DNA of 64,000 nucleotides from NCBI RefSeq assembly GCF_000687715.1, contig NZ_JHXD01000014.1, positions 1 through 64,000 on the forward strand, in the 5' to 3' direction. Shown piece after piece: positions 36,856-44,426 of this stretch. The position numbers and the translations under genes were made by a program. Below the pieces are notes generated by a model that was not told the origin of the DNA, searched no databases, and saw only the letters and a list, made by a program, of their open reading frames with translations. This DNA comes from Xylanibacter ruminicola Ga6B6. GTDB taxonomy: Bacteria > Bacteroidota > Bacteroidia > Bacteroidales > Bacteroidaceae. Position 1 is the first letter of the stretch. Each line of letters opens with the position of its first letter.

Positions 36856-37800
36856 ATGAAACGATTTATCTATACCTTACTGCTAAGCGTTATTGGCACT
36901 TGCAGCATACAAGCACAAAAACAGTTGGTGTTCACACCTACGTGGACAGCGCAGGCGCAGTTTGCCGGGTTCTACGTGGCTGATGCCCTGGGATTTTTCA
37001 AGGACGAGGGACTGGATGTGATTATCAAGCATCCGTCGGCCTCGAACACCAGTCTTAACCGTCTGAAGAGCGGCGAGAGCCATTATGTGGCCCTGCATCT
37101 GGTGTCGGCACTCGATATGATTGATAAAGGCGACGAGCTGATTAACGTGATGCAGTGCTTTCAGCAGAGCGGCGAGATGATAGTATCACACAAGCCCCTG
37201 CGAGGTCTGAAGAGTCTCGATCGCAAGCGTGTGGGCTGCTTTAAGTCGGGCATCTCCAAGCTGCCCATTGCCCTGGCACGCCGCGAGAAGGTTAACATCG
37301 AGTGGATACCGTTTATCTCTCACACCAACCTGTATGTCTCGGGGGCCATCGATGCTACGCTGGCCATGAACTACAACGAGTATTACCAGCTGATTATGGC
37401 CGGACAGCGCCTGAATAGGAATCAGATTATATACATGCGCGACATCGGTTGCAACGTGCCCGAGGACGGCGTCTATGTTACCAAGGAGTATTTTGCCAAT
37501 CACAAGGCCGAAGTAGATAAGTTTGTGAAGGCCTCGAAGCGCGGTTGGGAGTACGCCATCAGTCATCCCAAGGAAACGCTGGATATCGTGATGCTATACA
37601 TGCGACAGGCAGGCATTTCGGGCAATGAGGACGCACAGAAGTGGATGCTGAAAGAGTGCCTGCGCCTGCTGGTAAGTCCCAGAACCGGCAAACGCACCTA
37701 TAAGCTTGAGCCCGAAGGTCTGAACCAGGCCAACAGCATTCTGCTGCAAGGCGGCGAGATAACTAAACCTATCACTTACAAACAAATCACCGAACCATGA
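36856..37800 (+). CDS. NMT1/THI5-like periplasmic substrate-binding protein
   Basis: A 314-residue exported protein (signal MKRFIYTLLLSVIGTCSIQA). The fold is of the NMT1/SsuA type: LVFTPTWTAQAQFAGFYVAD near the start of the mature chain, ALGFFKDEGLDVII, then GCFKSGISKLPIAL and AIDATLAMNYNEYYQLI. No ABC permease or ATPase adjoins it. Instead its stop overlaps by 4 bases the ATG of a membrane SpoIIE-type phosphatase, so the binding protein more likely presents a ligand to that sensor than feeds a transporter. The ligand is unknown; thiamine-precursor-like or amine compounds are typical for the fold. Confidence 0.82.
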   Translation: MKRFIYTLLLSVIGTCSIQAQKQLVFTPTWTAQAQFAGFYVADALGFFKDEGLDVIIKHPSASNTSLNRLKSGESHYVALHLVSALDMIDKGDELINVMQCFQQSGEMIVSHKPLRGLKSLDRKRVGCFKSGISKLPIALARREKVNIEWIPFISHTNLYVSGAIDATLAMNYNEYYQLIMAGQRLNRNQIIYMRDIGCNVPEDGVYVTKEYFANHKAEVDKFVKASKRGWEYAISHPKETLDIVMLYMRQAGISGNEDAQKWMLKECLRLLVSPRTGKRTYKLEPEGLNQANSILLQGGEITKPITYKQITEP

Positions 37801-39845
37801 AGTATAACAGTTATATCAAACCTTTCCGGACCCTCTACGCCCGCATCACCATGTGGATCATGTTAACGGTGCTGGTGGTGTTCGTCATCATCACCTATCT
37901 GGTTACCTACTTTGGTGCCAAGGGTGTGCTGTTAGGCTCAACCGAGAATGCCAAGAGCCGCATGGAGATCACTAACCAGCGCATCAACACCGTGATGCAT
38001 GCTGTAGAAGTGGCCGTTTACAACACCATCCCCGAGGTGGAGCTATCGCTGAACAAACCCGACGATATGTATCGCATCGTGCGCCGATTGCTCGAAATCA
38101 ATCCTTATATCGTTGGCTCAACAGTGGCGTTCGAACCCTACTACTACAAGGAGAAGGGCGAGCAGTTCTCGCCTTATGCCTACAGGAGCATCGACAACAA
38201 TATCCAAACCAAACAGCTGGGTACGTCCGACTACGAGTACCACTATATGGACTGGTATCAGATACCCAAACTGCTGAAGAAGAACTACTGGAGCGAGCCT
38301 TACTACGATCGCGGTGGCGGCGAGCAGATGATGACCACCTTCTCGCACCCGCTCTACGACAAGAAGGGCACCCTGTATGCCATCATCACGGCCGACATAT
38401 CGCTTGAGTGGGTTTCCGACCTGCTCCGTAAGAGCGATATCGATTTCAACAATAAAGCCCTGGAGCTGAATATCAATAGCGATGCTGAACTGCAGGCCGA
38501 ATTGGAGAACGACAGCGATTTCTTCTATCACTACGCCTACTCGTATATCATCGGCAAGGGTGGCACCTATATCGCCCACCCCATGCGCGAACGCATTCTG
38601 AACGATACGTATTTCAACCACTCGATGAAATACAACGACAGTATCGACAACCTGATAGGCTACGAGATGATCGACGGTAAGAGCGGCATGCGCACCATCA
38701 ATCGCGACGGCACCGAATTCATCGTCAGCTACAGTCCGATAGAACGTACAGGCTGGTCGATGGCTACGGTCATCCCCAACAACCTGATTACCAACCGTTC
38801 CATCAAGTATGCCACCATCATCGTGGGCGTCATGCTGCTTGGTTTACTGGTGCTGTTCATCATCTGTCGCAGCATCCTCAAGCGTGCTACCCGTCCGCTG
38901 GCCTTGTTTGCACACTCGGCCGACAATATCGCCAAGGGTAACCTGAACGCCTCGCTGCCGGTGATACGCACACACGACGAGATGAAGCAGCTGCACGACT
39001 CGTTTGCAATGATGCAGAAGTCGCTGAAACAGCAGATCGAGGAGTTGAAGACGGTGAACGCACAGAAGGGACGTATCGAAGGCGAGCTGAAGGTGGCGAG
39101 CGACATCCAGATGTCGATGCTGCCTAAGATCTATCCGCCTTATCCCGACCGCCAGGATATCGACATCTTCGGAAGTCTGACCCCCGCCAAGGCCGTGGGC
39201 GGCGACCTGTTCGATTTCTATATCCGCGACGAGAAGCTGTTCTTTGTCATCGGCGACGTGTCGGGTAAGGGTGTGCCGGCATCACTGGTAATGGCGGTAT
39301 CGCGCACGCTGTTCCGCATCGTGTCGTCGCACCTCGAAGAGCCTAGTGGGATTATGCATCAGATGAACGAGGCGCTGTCCGACCAGAACGACTCGAACAT
39401 GTTCGTCACCCTGTTCATCGGTTCGCTCGATTTGAGAAACGGTCATTTGCAATACTGTAACGGTGGTCATGATGCCCCGTTGCTGGTGAACCTGAAGGAG
39501 AACACGCAGCAGCTGTTGGATTGTAAGTCGAACCTGCCTGTTGGTGTAATGCCTGGTTTCGACTTCGAGTCGCAGGAAACGGATATCGATACCGACACGC
39601 TGATATTCCTTTATACCGACGGACTGACCGAGGCCGAGAACATCCAGCATCAGTTGTTTACCGAGGCCCGCATCTTCGAAGTGGCCCAGCAGCTGCTGAC
39701 CGACGGAACGGCATCGGCCGATGGCGTACCCGTTTCGGCTCAATCGGTTGTTGAGCGCATGGCGAGGGCTGTGCATCAGTTTGTCGGCGATGCCGAGCAA
39801 AGTGATGATCTCACCATGCTAGCAATCAAAAGGAAGAACATCTAA
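37797..39845 (+). CDS. Cache-HAMP sensor with SpoIIE-type PP2C phosphatase output
   Basis: A 682-residue membrane receptor. A first transmembrane helix (about 16-38, ITMWIMLTVLVVFVIITYLV) leads into a large periplasmic Cache-type domain (to about 335). A second helix (about 340-362) is followed by HAMP (LKRATRPLALFAHSADNIA) and a short coiled coil. The cytoplasmic PP2C/SpoIIE domain (about 440-680) has its metal-binding Asp residues: AVGGDLFDF, VIGDVSGKGVPASL, YTDGLTEAEN and EQSDDLTMLAI. It should dephosphorylate a phospho-STAS protein when its ligand, possibly delivered by the adjacent NMT1-like protein, is bound. Confidence 0.88.
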   Translation: MKYNSYIKPFRTLYARITMWIMLTVLVVFVIITYLVTYFGAKGVLLGSTENAKSRMEITNQRINTVMHAVEVAVYNTIPEVELSLNKPDDMYRIVRRLLEINPYIVGSTVAFEPYYYKEKGEQFSPYAYRSIDNNIQTKQLGTSDYEYHYMDWYQIPKLLKKNYWSEPYYDRGGGEQMMTTFSHPLYDKKGTLYAIITADISLEWVSDLLRKSDIDFNNKALELNINSDAELQAELENDSDFFYHYAYSYIIGKGGTYIAHPMRERILNDTYFNHSMKYNDSIDNLIGYEMIDGKSGMRTINRDGTEFIVSYSPIERTGWSMATVIPNNLITNRSIKYATIIVGVMLLGLLVLFIICRSILKRATRPLALFAHSADNIAKGNLNASLPVIRTHDEMKQLHDSFAMMQKSLKQQIEELKTVNAQKGRIEGELKVASDIQMSMLPKIYPPYPDRQDIDIFGSLTPAKAVGGDLFDFYIRDEKLFFVIGDVSGKGVPASLVMAVSRTLFRIVSSHLEEPSGIMHQMNEALSDQNDSNMFVTLFIGSLDLRNGHLQYCNGGHDAPLLVNLKENTQQLLDCKSNLPVGVMPGFDFESQETDIDTDTLIFLYTDGLTEAENIQHQLFTEARIFEVAQQLLTDGTASADGVPVSAQSVVERMARAVHQFVGDAEQSDDLTMLAIKRKNI

Positions 39846-39860
39846 CGTTCTTCCTTTTTT
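39832..39860 (+). terminator. Intrinsic terminator of the phosphatase gene
   Basis: GGAAGAAC at 39832-39839 pairs with GTTCTTCC at 39847-39854, then a T-run. The stop codon lies in the loop. Confidence 0.85.
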
Positions 39861-40528
39861 AAATCCATTTCTTTTTTTGCATCCCGGTAATGCGGTGCGC
39901 CTATTTTTGCTGGGTTCCCCAGCCGGGGGACACCCCCGTACCCCAGTGCAGGGTTCACCCTGCACTCGTCCCAACCTCCTTAGTCCTCCTTATCTTAAGG
40001 AGGATCTCAAACCACTCCCCAAACCCCTCGCCAATCTTTGGCAAGGGGCTTAACCGCTCCTCCTGTCGCTCTTTCATTAAGGTACGCTCAGGGCATCAAA
40101 GCCCTGGCGTGGTTGTCTTAATGGGGGTAAGCCCCCCCCCCTCGAAAACATTCTTCGACAAGCGAAGCGACAAGCCGATTACTTGCGTCCCTTCGGTAGC
40201 AAGCGCTTCGCGATTACCGCACGGTGCTTCATGCTTTCTCGTGATAAATCACTCGAAAACATTCCGCACGAGGAGGTCTTTAGAGGAATGCAAATTCTTT
40301 GAATCGATATTGAGTCTCGGATTGCGGTACGCAATCTGAGCAACGAAATGCGAAATGCTGTTTGAGCGTAGCGAGTTCATTGAGCGATTTGAAGAATTTG
40401 TGTTCCGGCCTCCGAGCTCAGGACGTTTTCGCACTCTTTCTTTTGTTTCGGTTTTCTTTCTGGTGACAGAAAGAAAATGAAAAGCCCTCCTTAAGACTAA
40501 GGAGGGTAAGGGTAGATTTGAAAAAGAA
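39846..40528. other. Gene-free spacer dominated by a structured repeat
   Basis: No credible gene is present in these 683 bases. Besides the terminator at its left edge the tract is a chain of hairpins, for example a perfect 10-base-pair stem at 39945-39966 and an 11-base-pair stem with a 4-base loop at 40452-40477, inside and beside the bounded element described at 39976-40506. Confidence 0.7.
39976..40506. repeat. Structured intergenic element with inverted CCTCCTTA ends
   Basis: The left end (39976-40003) and the reverse complement of the right end (40485-40506) both read CCTCCTTAGTC...TTAAGGAGG; the left copy carries an extra 8 bases. Each end is itself a hairpin. The body contains further stems. 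A short minus-strand reading frame (40249-40434) begins MRKRPELGGRNTNSSNRSMN; I recall such peptides being predicted in many Prevotella and Bacteroides intergenic regions, which suggests a dispersed repeat rather than a gene. The right-end hairpin may also terminate the minus-strand permease transcript. Confidence 0.5.
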
Positions 40529-41806
40529 TTATTGACTATTTCTTCTTGCTTTCTTGAACTTCGCCATGTACCCGTAGGTGTACGACAGAATGATATACGC
40601 TATCAATCCTGTCAGGATTCCGTCACAGATACTGCCCGTAATCGACATGAGCAGGATGGTGAGGAATGCCGGCATCGACTCGAGGTTGAACGTTACCTTG
40701 ATGTGTCGAACCACGGCAAACATAAAGAATCCGGCCACTACCATGGCTGGTGCTGTGGCTGATGTGGGGATGGCCAGGAAGATAGGCGCAAATACCAGAC
40801 TGACGGTAAAGCACAGCGCCGTTACCAAGGCCGATACACCTGTGCGACCGCCCTCGGCAAAACCCGTTGAACTCTCAACAAAGGTGGTTACCGGACTACA
40901 ACCCAGGCAGGCTCCCGATACCGTGGCCAGGGCATCGCTCAGCATAATGCTACGCATGTGGGGGATACGTCCGTTCTTACGGATGATTCCTGCGCTGGCC
41001 ATCACACCTACTACGGTACCCAAGGTGTCGAACACGTCGAAAAACAGCATGGTGGTTACGCATACCCAGAAGTCGGGCCACAGCAGATACTCGAAATCGA
41101 ACTGACAGAACAAGGGCGCTGGCGATGCAGGCATCGATATCAGTTCGTCGGGTATCATGGTAATACCTGCAGGCAGTCCTACCAGTGTTACAATCAGGAT
41201 ACTCAACAGTAGTCCGCCCTTAATGTGCATTACGGTAAACAGTCCCGTCAGCAGCAGTCCCAGCAGGAACAGCAGCGATGTGGGTGTGGTAAGCGTTTCC
41301 ATGTGGTTGAATATCGTGCCCTCGGCCAGGATGCCGCTGTTCTTAAAGCCAATCATCGCCACGAAAAAGCCGATACCGGTGGCAAAGGCATATTTCAGTG
41401 TGGTGGGCACCATCTCGAAGATAATCTGTCGCAGGTTGCTTACGCATATCAGCACAAACATCAGGCCCTCTACCAGTACCGCCGTAAGGGCAAATTGCCA
41501 AGGGTAGCCCATGGCCAGGCATATCGTCTCAACAAAAAAGGTATTCAGTGTTAGTCCTGGTGCCAGTCCGAAGGGGCGTTTGGCGATGAATGCCATGAAC
41601 AGCGTGCCTATGATGGCCGACAGGGCTGTGGCGGTAAACAGCGACTGGATGGGGAATCCCTGTTCGCTCAGGGGGGCAAATATCACCGGCATCAGCGCCA
41701 GAATGTATACCATGGTGATAAACGTAGTGATGCCCGATATGATTTCGGATTTCAGACTATCTCTCTGCAGAGAGAATCCTAAGAGTGAGAAGAATTTTTC
41801 TTTCAT
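40529..41806 (-). CDS. NCS2 family purine permease (AzgA/PbuG-like)
   Basis: A 425-residue membrane protein with about 12-14 predicted helices. It contains the AzgA-group signature FGLAPGLTLNTFFVETICLA, followed by ATGIGFFVAMIGFKNSGI, DVFDTLGTVVGVM and the segment TVSGACLGCSPVTTFVESST. Members import adenine, guanine or hypoxanthine with protons; the substrate cannot be chosen from the sequence. Its ATG overlaps the stop of the histidine kinase gene by 4 bases, so the two are translated from one transcript. Confidence 0.9.
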   Translation of the reverse strand: MKEKFFSLLGFSLQRDSLKSEIISGITTFITMVYILALMPVIFAPLSEQGFPIQSLFTATALSAIIGTLFMAFIAKRPFGLAPGLTLNTFFVETICLAMGYPWQFALTAVLVEGLMFVLICVSNLRQIIFEMVPTTLKYAFATGIGFFVAMIGFKNSGILAEGTIFNHMETLTTPTSLLFLLGLLLTGLFTVMHIKGGLLLSILIVTLVGLPAGITMIPDELISMPASPAPLFCQFDFEYLLWPDFWVCVTTMLFFDVFDTLGTVVGVMASAGIIRKNGRIPHMRSIMLSDALATVSGACLGCSPVTTFVESSTGFAEGGRTGVSALVTALCFTVSLVFAPIFLAIPTSATAPAMVVAGFFMFAVVRHIKVTFNLESMPAFLTILLMSITGSICDGILTGLIAYIILSYTYGYMAKFKKARRNSQ

Positions 41807-42909
41807 GCTTTGGGTATGTAGGGGATAATCAGGTCGAACTTAGCGCCCTGGGTATATGTGGTGTCGAGTGTGAGCGTGCCGCCCATGTGCTGGGCCACCA
41901 TGCGTGCTATCGACAGGCCCAGACCGGTGCCCTGACTAAAGCTGTCAAGCTTGGTGAAACGCTCAAATATCAGCTCGCTCTTGTCGGCTGGAATACCGCA
42001 GCCTGTATCGGTTACGGCAAAGTGCATCTTGTCGGCCTCGCGGTTCAGACTCAGTACGATGCTGCCCTGCTTGGTAAACTTGGCGGCATTGTCGAGCAGT
42101 TTGGCCAGGATAATACCTACCAGACGTGGGTGGCACATCACCTTCTCCTCGGCTGGTATGTTACACTCACTGTCTAACTTAATACCCTTGTTTACCACCG
42201 GTGCGATGGCATCGATGGCGCCTGCCATCGTTATCAGCGGCATGCACTCCTCGGCTGGTGGCAGCTCGTTGTCGCCCTCCATGTGCGATATCAGTATCAG
42301 GTCGTCAAGAATGTTCGTCAGCAGTCGGGTGTTCTCCTGTATTCGTGCGCTGTAGTCCTGTCGGTCCTGTTCGGGCAGATCCATGCCGGGCATGGTAAGT
42401 ATCTGCGTAAAACCGCTGATAGCGTTAAGGGGCGTACGTATCTCGTGCATCATGCTTTGCAAGAATGCCGTTTTAGCTTTCGATGCAGCCTCGGCACGGT
42501 CGCGCTCGATGGATAGCTGCTTGTTTTGTGCCACCACCACGTTACGTTCGCGCTCCAGCTGTCGGTTTTTTACCTCCAGTGTGTGTCGCCAACGGTTGCT
42601 GGCCGACAGGAATACCAGGAATCCGATGATACCCAGAATCATCACCACACCGCCCGATGTGAATCGAGATCGCTGCTGCAGCTGTCGGTTCTGTCGGCGC
42701 ATCTCCTCCATCTGTTCGTGGGTTATCTGCTCCTTTTGGGGCGCTTGTCGTATGTTGCTGGCAGGTGCCTTTTGCGATACATTATAGGTTGCCGGTTGGG
42801 CATTCGCTGTGCGATGCTCAAACTTGCAGGCCGATAAGGCGATGATAATCAACAGTATAGCTGAAATAGCCTTGGTAGCCATTAGTAATTTCTTAAGTAA
42901 TCGTTTCAT
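41803..42909 (-). CDS. Sensor histidine kinase with lipobox-like N-terminus
   Basis: A 368-residue kinase. The N-terminus has a basic-hydrophobic leader ending IIIALSACKFEHR, which fits a lipobox (LSAC), then a short Gln/Arg-rich linker (about 60 residues), a transmembrane helix (VVMILGIIGFLVFLSA), a coiled coil, and a HisKA domain with the phospho-acceptor HEIRTPLNAI. The ATPase motifs follow: LDNAAKFT (N), DTGCGIP (G1), GTGLGLSIAR (G2). There is no receiver domain and no adjacent response regulator. It is followed by the NCS2 permease gene with a 4-base overlap. The start at 42909 is preferred to one inside the promoter region. Confidence 0.85.
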   Translation of the reverse strand: MKRLLKKLLMATKAISAILLIIIALSACKFEHRTANAQPATYNVSQKAPASNIRQAPQKEQITHEQMEEMRRQNRQLQQRSRFTSGGVVMILGIIGFLVFLSASNRWRHTLEVKNRQLERERNVVVAQNKQLSIERDRAEAASKAKTAFLQSMMHEIRTPLNAISGFTQILTMPGMDLPEQDRQDYSARIQENTRLLTNILDDLILISHMEGDNELPPAEECMPLITMAGAIDAIAPVVNKGIKLDSECNIPAEEKVMCHPRLVGIILAKLLDNAAKFTKQGSIVLSLNREADKMHFAVTDTGCGIPADKSELIFERFTKLDSFSQGTGLGLSIARMVAQHMGGTLTLDTTYTQGAKFDLIIPYIPKA

Positions 42910-42930
42910 TAATACTCGTCTTTTCGACTG

Positions 42931-42938
42931 CAAAGGTA
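42931..42938 (-). promoter_or_regulatory. Promoter -7 box for the kinase-permease transcript
   Basis: The minus strand reads TACCTTTG, 21 bases before the ATG at 42909. Confidence 0.65.
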
Positions 42939-42949
42939 CAAAAAAAAGA

Positions 42950-42973
42950 TGGCACGAACAAATATCCGTGCCA
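42950..42973 (-). terminator. Terminator of the P5-like gene transcript
   Basis: TGGCACG at 42950-42956 pairs with CGTGCCA at 42967-42973. A T-run follows on the minus strand (A-run at 42940-42947), separating the P5-like genes from the kinase promoter; the plus strand also has a T-run after it. Confidence 0.8.
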
Positions 42974-42978
42974 CTTTT

Positions 42979-43404
42979 TTAGAGGTTATTTTGACTAAGA
43001 TTCCAGCCTTGTAGCATGGGGATGGGATCGATGGCTGCGGTGCCGTTTTCGTGGATGGCCATGGCGGCGCCGATGGCTATCCAGCTCACGGGGTGCTCTG
43101 CCGGATTACCTAGGCATTCCAGGGCTCCGATGCCCGACAGTTGCGACACGTGTTCGATGTACGCCCGGGTGTTGTTTTCGGTTGCCGGTGCCCATTTGTG
43201 GATGATGTCGCGTATGTTGTACAACCGGTATTTATGATAGTACGTGCGCGTAAGCAGTCTGAAGGCTGCGCGCCACCCCCACTCCATACTCTCAAACTGG
43301 CAGAAGTCGCCATCCTGTTGCTGTGCCTTCATGCCCTTCCACTTATCGCCGCTAAGTCGGATGTTAAGTGGGTTGCAATTACGTAGTCCTCGTGGTGTGC
43401 TCAT
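42979..43404 (-). CDS. Phage-type structural protein P5-like (lysozyme-like fold suspected)
   Basis: A 141-residue protein without a signal peptide. The segments RGLRNCNPLNIRLSGDKWKG, FESMEWGWRAAFRLL and IIHKWAPATENNTRAYIEHV match the group annotated in Bacteroidales as 'structural protein P5', found in prophages and accessory loci. The pattern recalls virion-associated cell-wall enzymes, but a catalytic residue cannot be assigned. It overlaps by 4 bases the upstream gene for a 69-residue protein with two hydrophobic helices, an arrangement like endolysin plus holin. Confidence 0.75.
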   Translation of the reverse strand: MSTPRGLRNCNPLNIRLSGDKWKGMKAQQQDGDFCQFESMEWGWRAAFRLLTRTYYHKYRLYNIRDIIHKWAPATENNTRAYIEHVSQLSGIGALECLGNPAEHPVSWIAIGAAMAIHENGTAAIDPIPMLQGWNLSQNNL

Positions 43405-43610
43405 GATGGTAGTCGTTTGCTGATGATGTTTACGTAGTGGTTAAGCCCGAAGATAGAGGCGGCAAACAGGAATGCCTGTGCCACGTAGAATAGCAGTCCG
43501 GTGGCCACATCGTTGATGTTCACCACCTGATACGTCACCAGCCCGATGCTGCTCACAATGAGCAGCACGGCACTGGCATACTGAGAGGTTTTAAAACTTG
43601 TGTTTTCCAT
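43401..43610 (-). CDS. Small two-helix membrane protein (holin-like)
   Basis: A 69-residue protein starting MENTSFKTSQYASAVLLIVS. Two hydrophobic segments are visible: about residues 12-27 (SAVLLIVSSIGLVTY) and about 35-57 (GLLFYVAQAFLFAASIFGL), with a basic end ISKRLPS. Size and topology are like class II holins, but no family was recognised. Its start lies within the 3' end of the 30-residue micro-protein gene (20-base overlap) and its stop overlaps the P5-like gene, so all three are probably translated in series. Confidence 0.55.
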   Translation of the reverse strand: MENTSFKTSQYASAVLLIVSSIGLVTYQVVNINDVATGLLFYVAQAFLFAASIFGLNHYVNIISKRLPS

Positions 43611-43683
43611 GGTACTTTGATTTGGTGAGTGCTGCAATGACATAGATCACAACCCTGACGATTACTTTTACTGTTTTGTTCAT
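43591..43683 (-). CDS. 30-residue smalltalk-type micro-protein
   Basis: A very short gene from ATG at 43683 to TAA at 43591, encoding MNKTVKVIVRVVIYVIAALT followed by KSKYHGKHKF. One basic N-terminus, one hydrophobic helix and a basic tail fit the 'smalltalk' micro-protein family, described in Bacteroidales beside HU-like, VirE-type and amidase genes. It is preceded by a good promoter (43719-43726). Reading-frame integrity and this family resemblance support it despite its size. The function is unknown; membrane insertion is likely. Confidence 0.65.
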   Translation of the reverse strand: MNKTVKVIVRVVIYVIAALTKSKYHGKHKF

Positions 43684-43718
43684 AATTCTGTGTGTTTAAT
43701 GAGTATCTGTTTACGTTA

Positions 43719-43726
43719 CAAAGATA
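43719..43726 (-). promoter_or_regulatory. Promoter -7 box for the micro-protein / holin-like / P5-like genes
   Basis: The minus strand reads TATCTTTG, 35 bases before the ATG at 43683. Divergent from the promoter at 43803-43810. Confidence 0.65.
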
Positions 43727-43802
43727 CGAAAAATAATCGAAACGGCCAAATTATCAGGATACAAAATACTAAGAAATTTTACCGTTTTTGGCAGATTTTT
43801 AC

Positions 43803-43810
43803 TACCTTTG
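43803..43810 (+). promoter_or_regulatory. Promoter -7 box for the unknown gene at 43844
   Basis: TACCTTTG, with TTTTTGG about 20 bases upstream as a -33 element. The ATG follows after 33 bases. Confidence 0.6.
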
Positions 43811-43843
43811 TAGATACCAAACATGAAAAGCTAGACTAGCACA

Positions 43844-44326
43844 ATGTCGATTATCATGGAACTGCCTGATAATGAGGGTAACAGAACACTGGCCGAAGCA
43901 TTGAAGATGATTGCTGGAGCCACTTTTCCGATGTACTACGGTACACCGCAGCTACCTGTCGTGGATTCTGCGGTGAAAAACGCTATTTTGCAGATGCAGA
44001 GTGAGGCGAAGGAGAAGAAGTTGAAACTGCATCGATTCGACTATGTTTGGCTGATGAAATACTTCAACGAGGTGCATAAGAAGAAAAAGTATCCGCTGTT
44101 CTTCTATTCAGTACAGAGCTTCAGGGATTATCTGGTTAAAGAACTGCAAATCAGCGGTATAGGTTCTGTTTCCTTACTGTCGCAATACGGCAATTATCAA
44201 TTCGGTAGATTCCCAGAATGGACATTTTCGGATACGGATGATTCAGGCGAACGACTACGCAGGGTGAACATCGTTAACAGGTTCTTAAGCATAATCGTAA
44301 AGAATACCGGAAAAGTTTGGGGATAG
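43844..44326 (+). CDS. Unrecognised 160-residue protein in the accessory island
   Basis: I do not recognise this protein. It starts MSIIMELPDNEGNRTLAEAL (a second Met at residue 5 is an alternative start). It has no signal peptide or membrane segment; a lysine-rich part (SEAKEKKLKLHRFDYVWLMK, then HKKKKYPLFFYS) lies in the middle and aromatic residues are frequent near the end. Base composition looks more AT-rich than in neighbouring genes, in line with acquired DNA. It has its own promoter, faces the same way as the primase-like and VapE genes, and may be a regulator or accessory replication factor of that unit; this is a guess. Confidence 0.55.
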   Translation: MSIIMELPDNEGNRTLAEALKMIAGATFPMYYGTPQLPVVDSAVKNAILQMQSEAKEKKLKLHRFDYVWLMKYFNEVHKKKKYPLFFYSVQSFRDYLVKELQISGIGSVSLLSQYGNYQFGRFPEWTFSDTDDSGERLRRVNIVNRFLSIIVKNTGKVWG

Positions 44327-44383
44327 TCGTAAGGATTATCGGAAATCACGTTTTTAAGCCTTTGCTATACCGGCTAAATGTTG

Positions 44384-44391
44384 TAAATTTG
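44384..44391 (+). promoter_or_regulatory. Promoter -7 box for the primase-like/VapE unit
   Basis: TAAATTTG, with TTTG at 44361-44364 as the -33 element (19 bases apart). The ATG is at 44427. Confidence 0.65.
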
Positions 44392-44426
44392 CTGGAAAAT
44401 AATAAACCTACGAAAAAATAGAAACA

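Noticed and set aside
40249..40434. Minus-strand frame of 61 codons beginning MRKRPELGGRN
   Set aside because: It lies wholly within the structured repeat, has no promoter or ribosome site, and its sequence looks like a by-product of the repeat rather than a protein.
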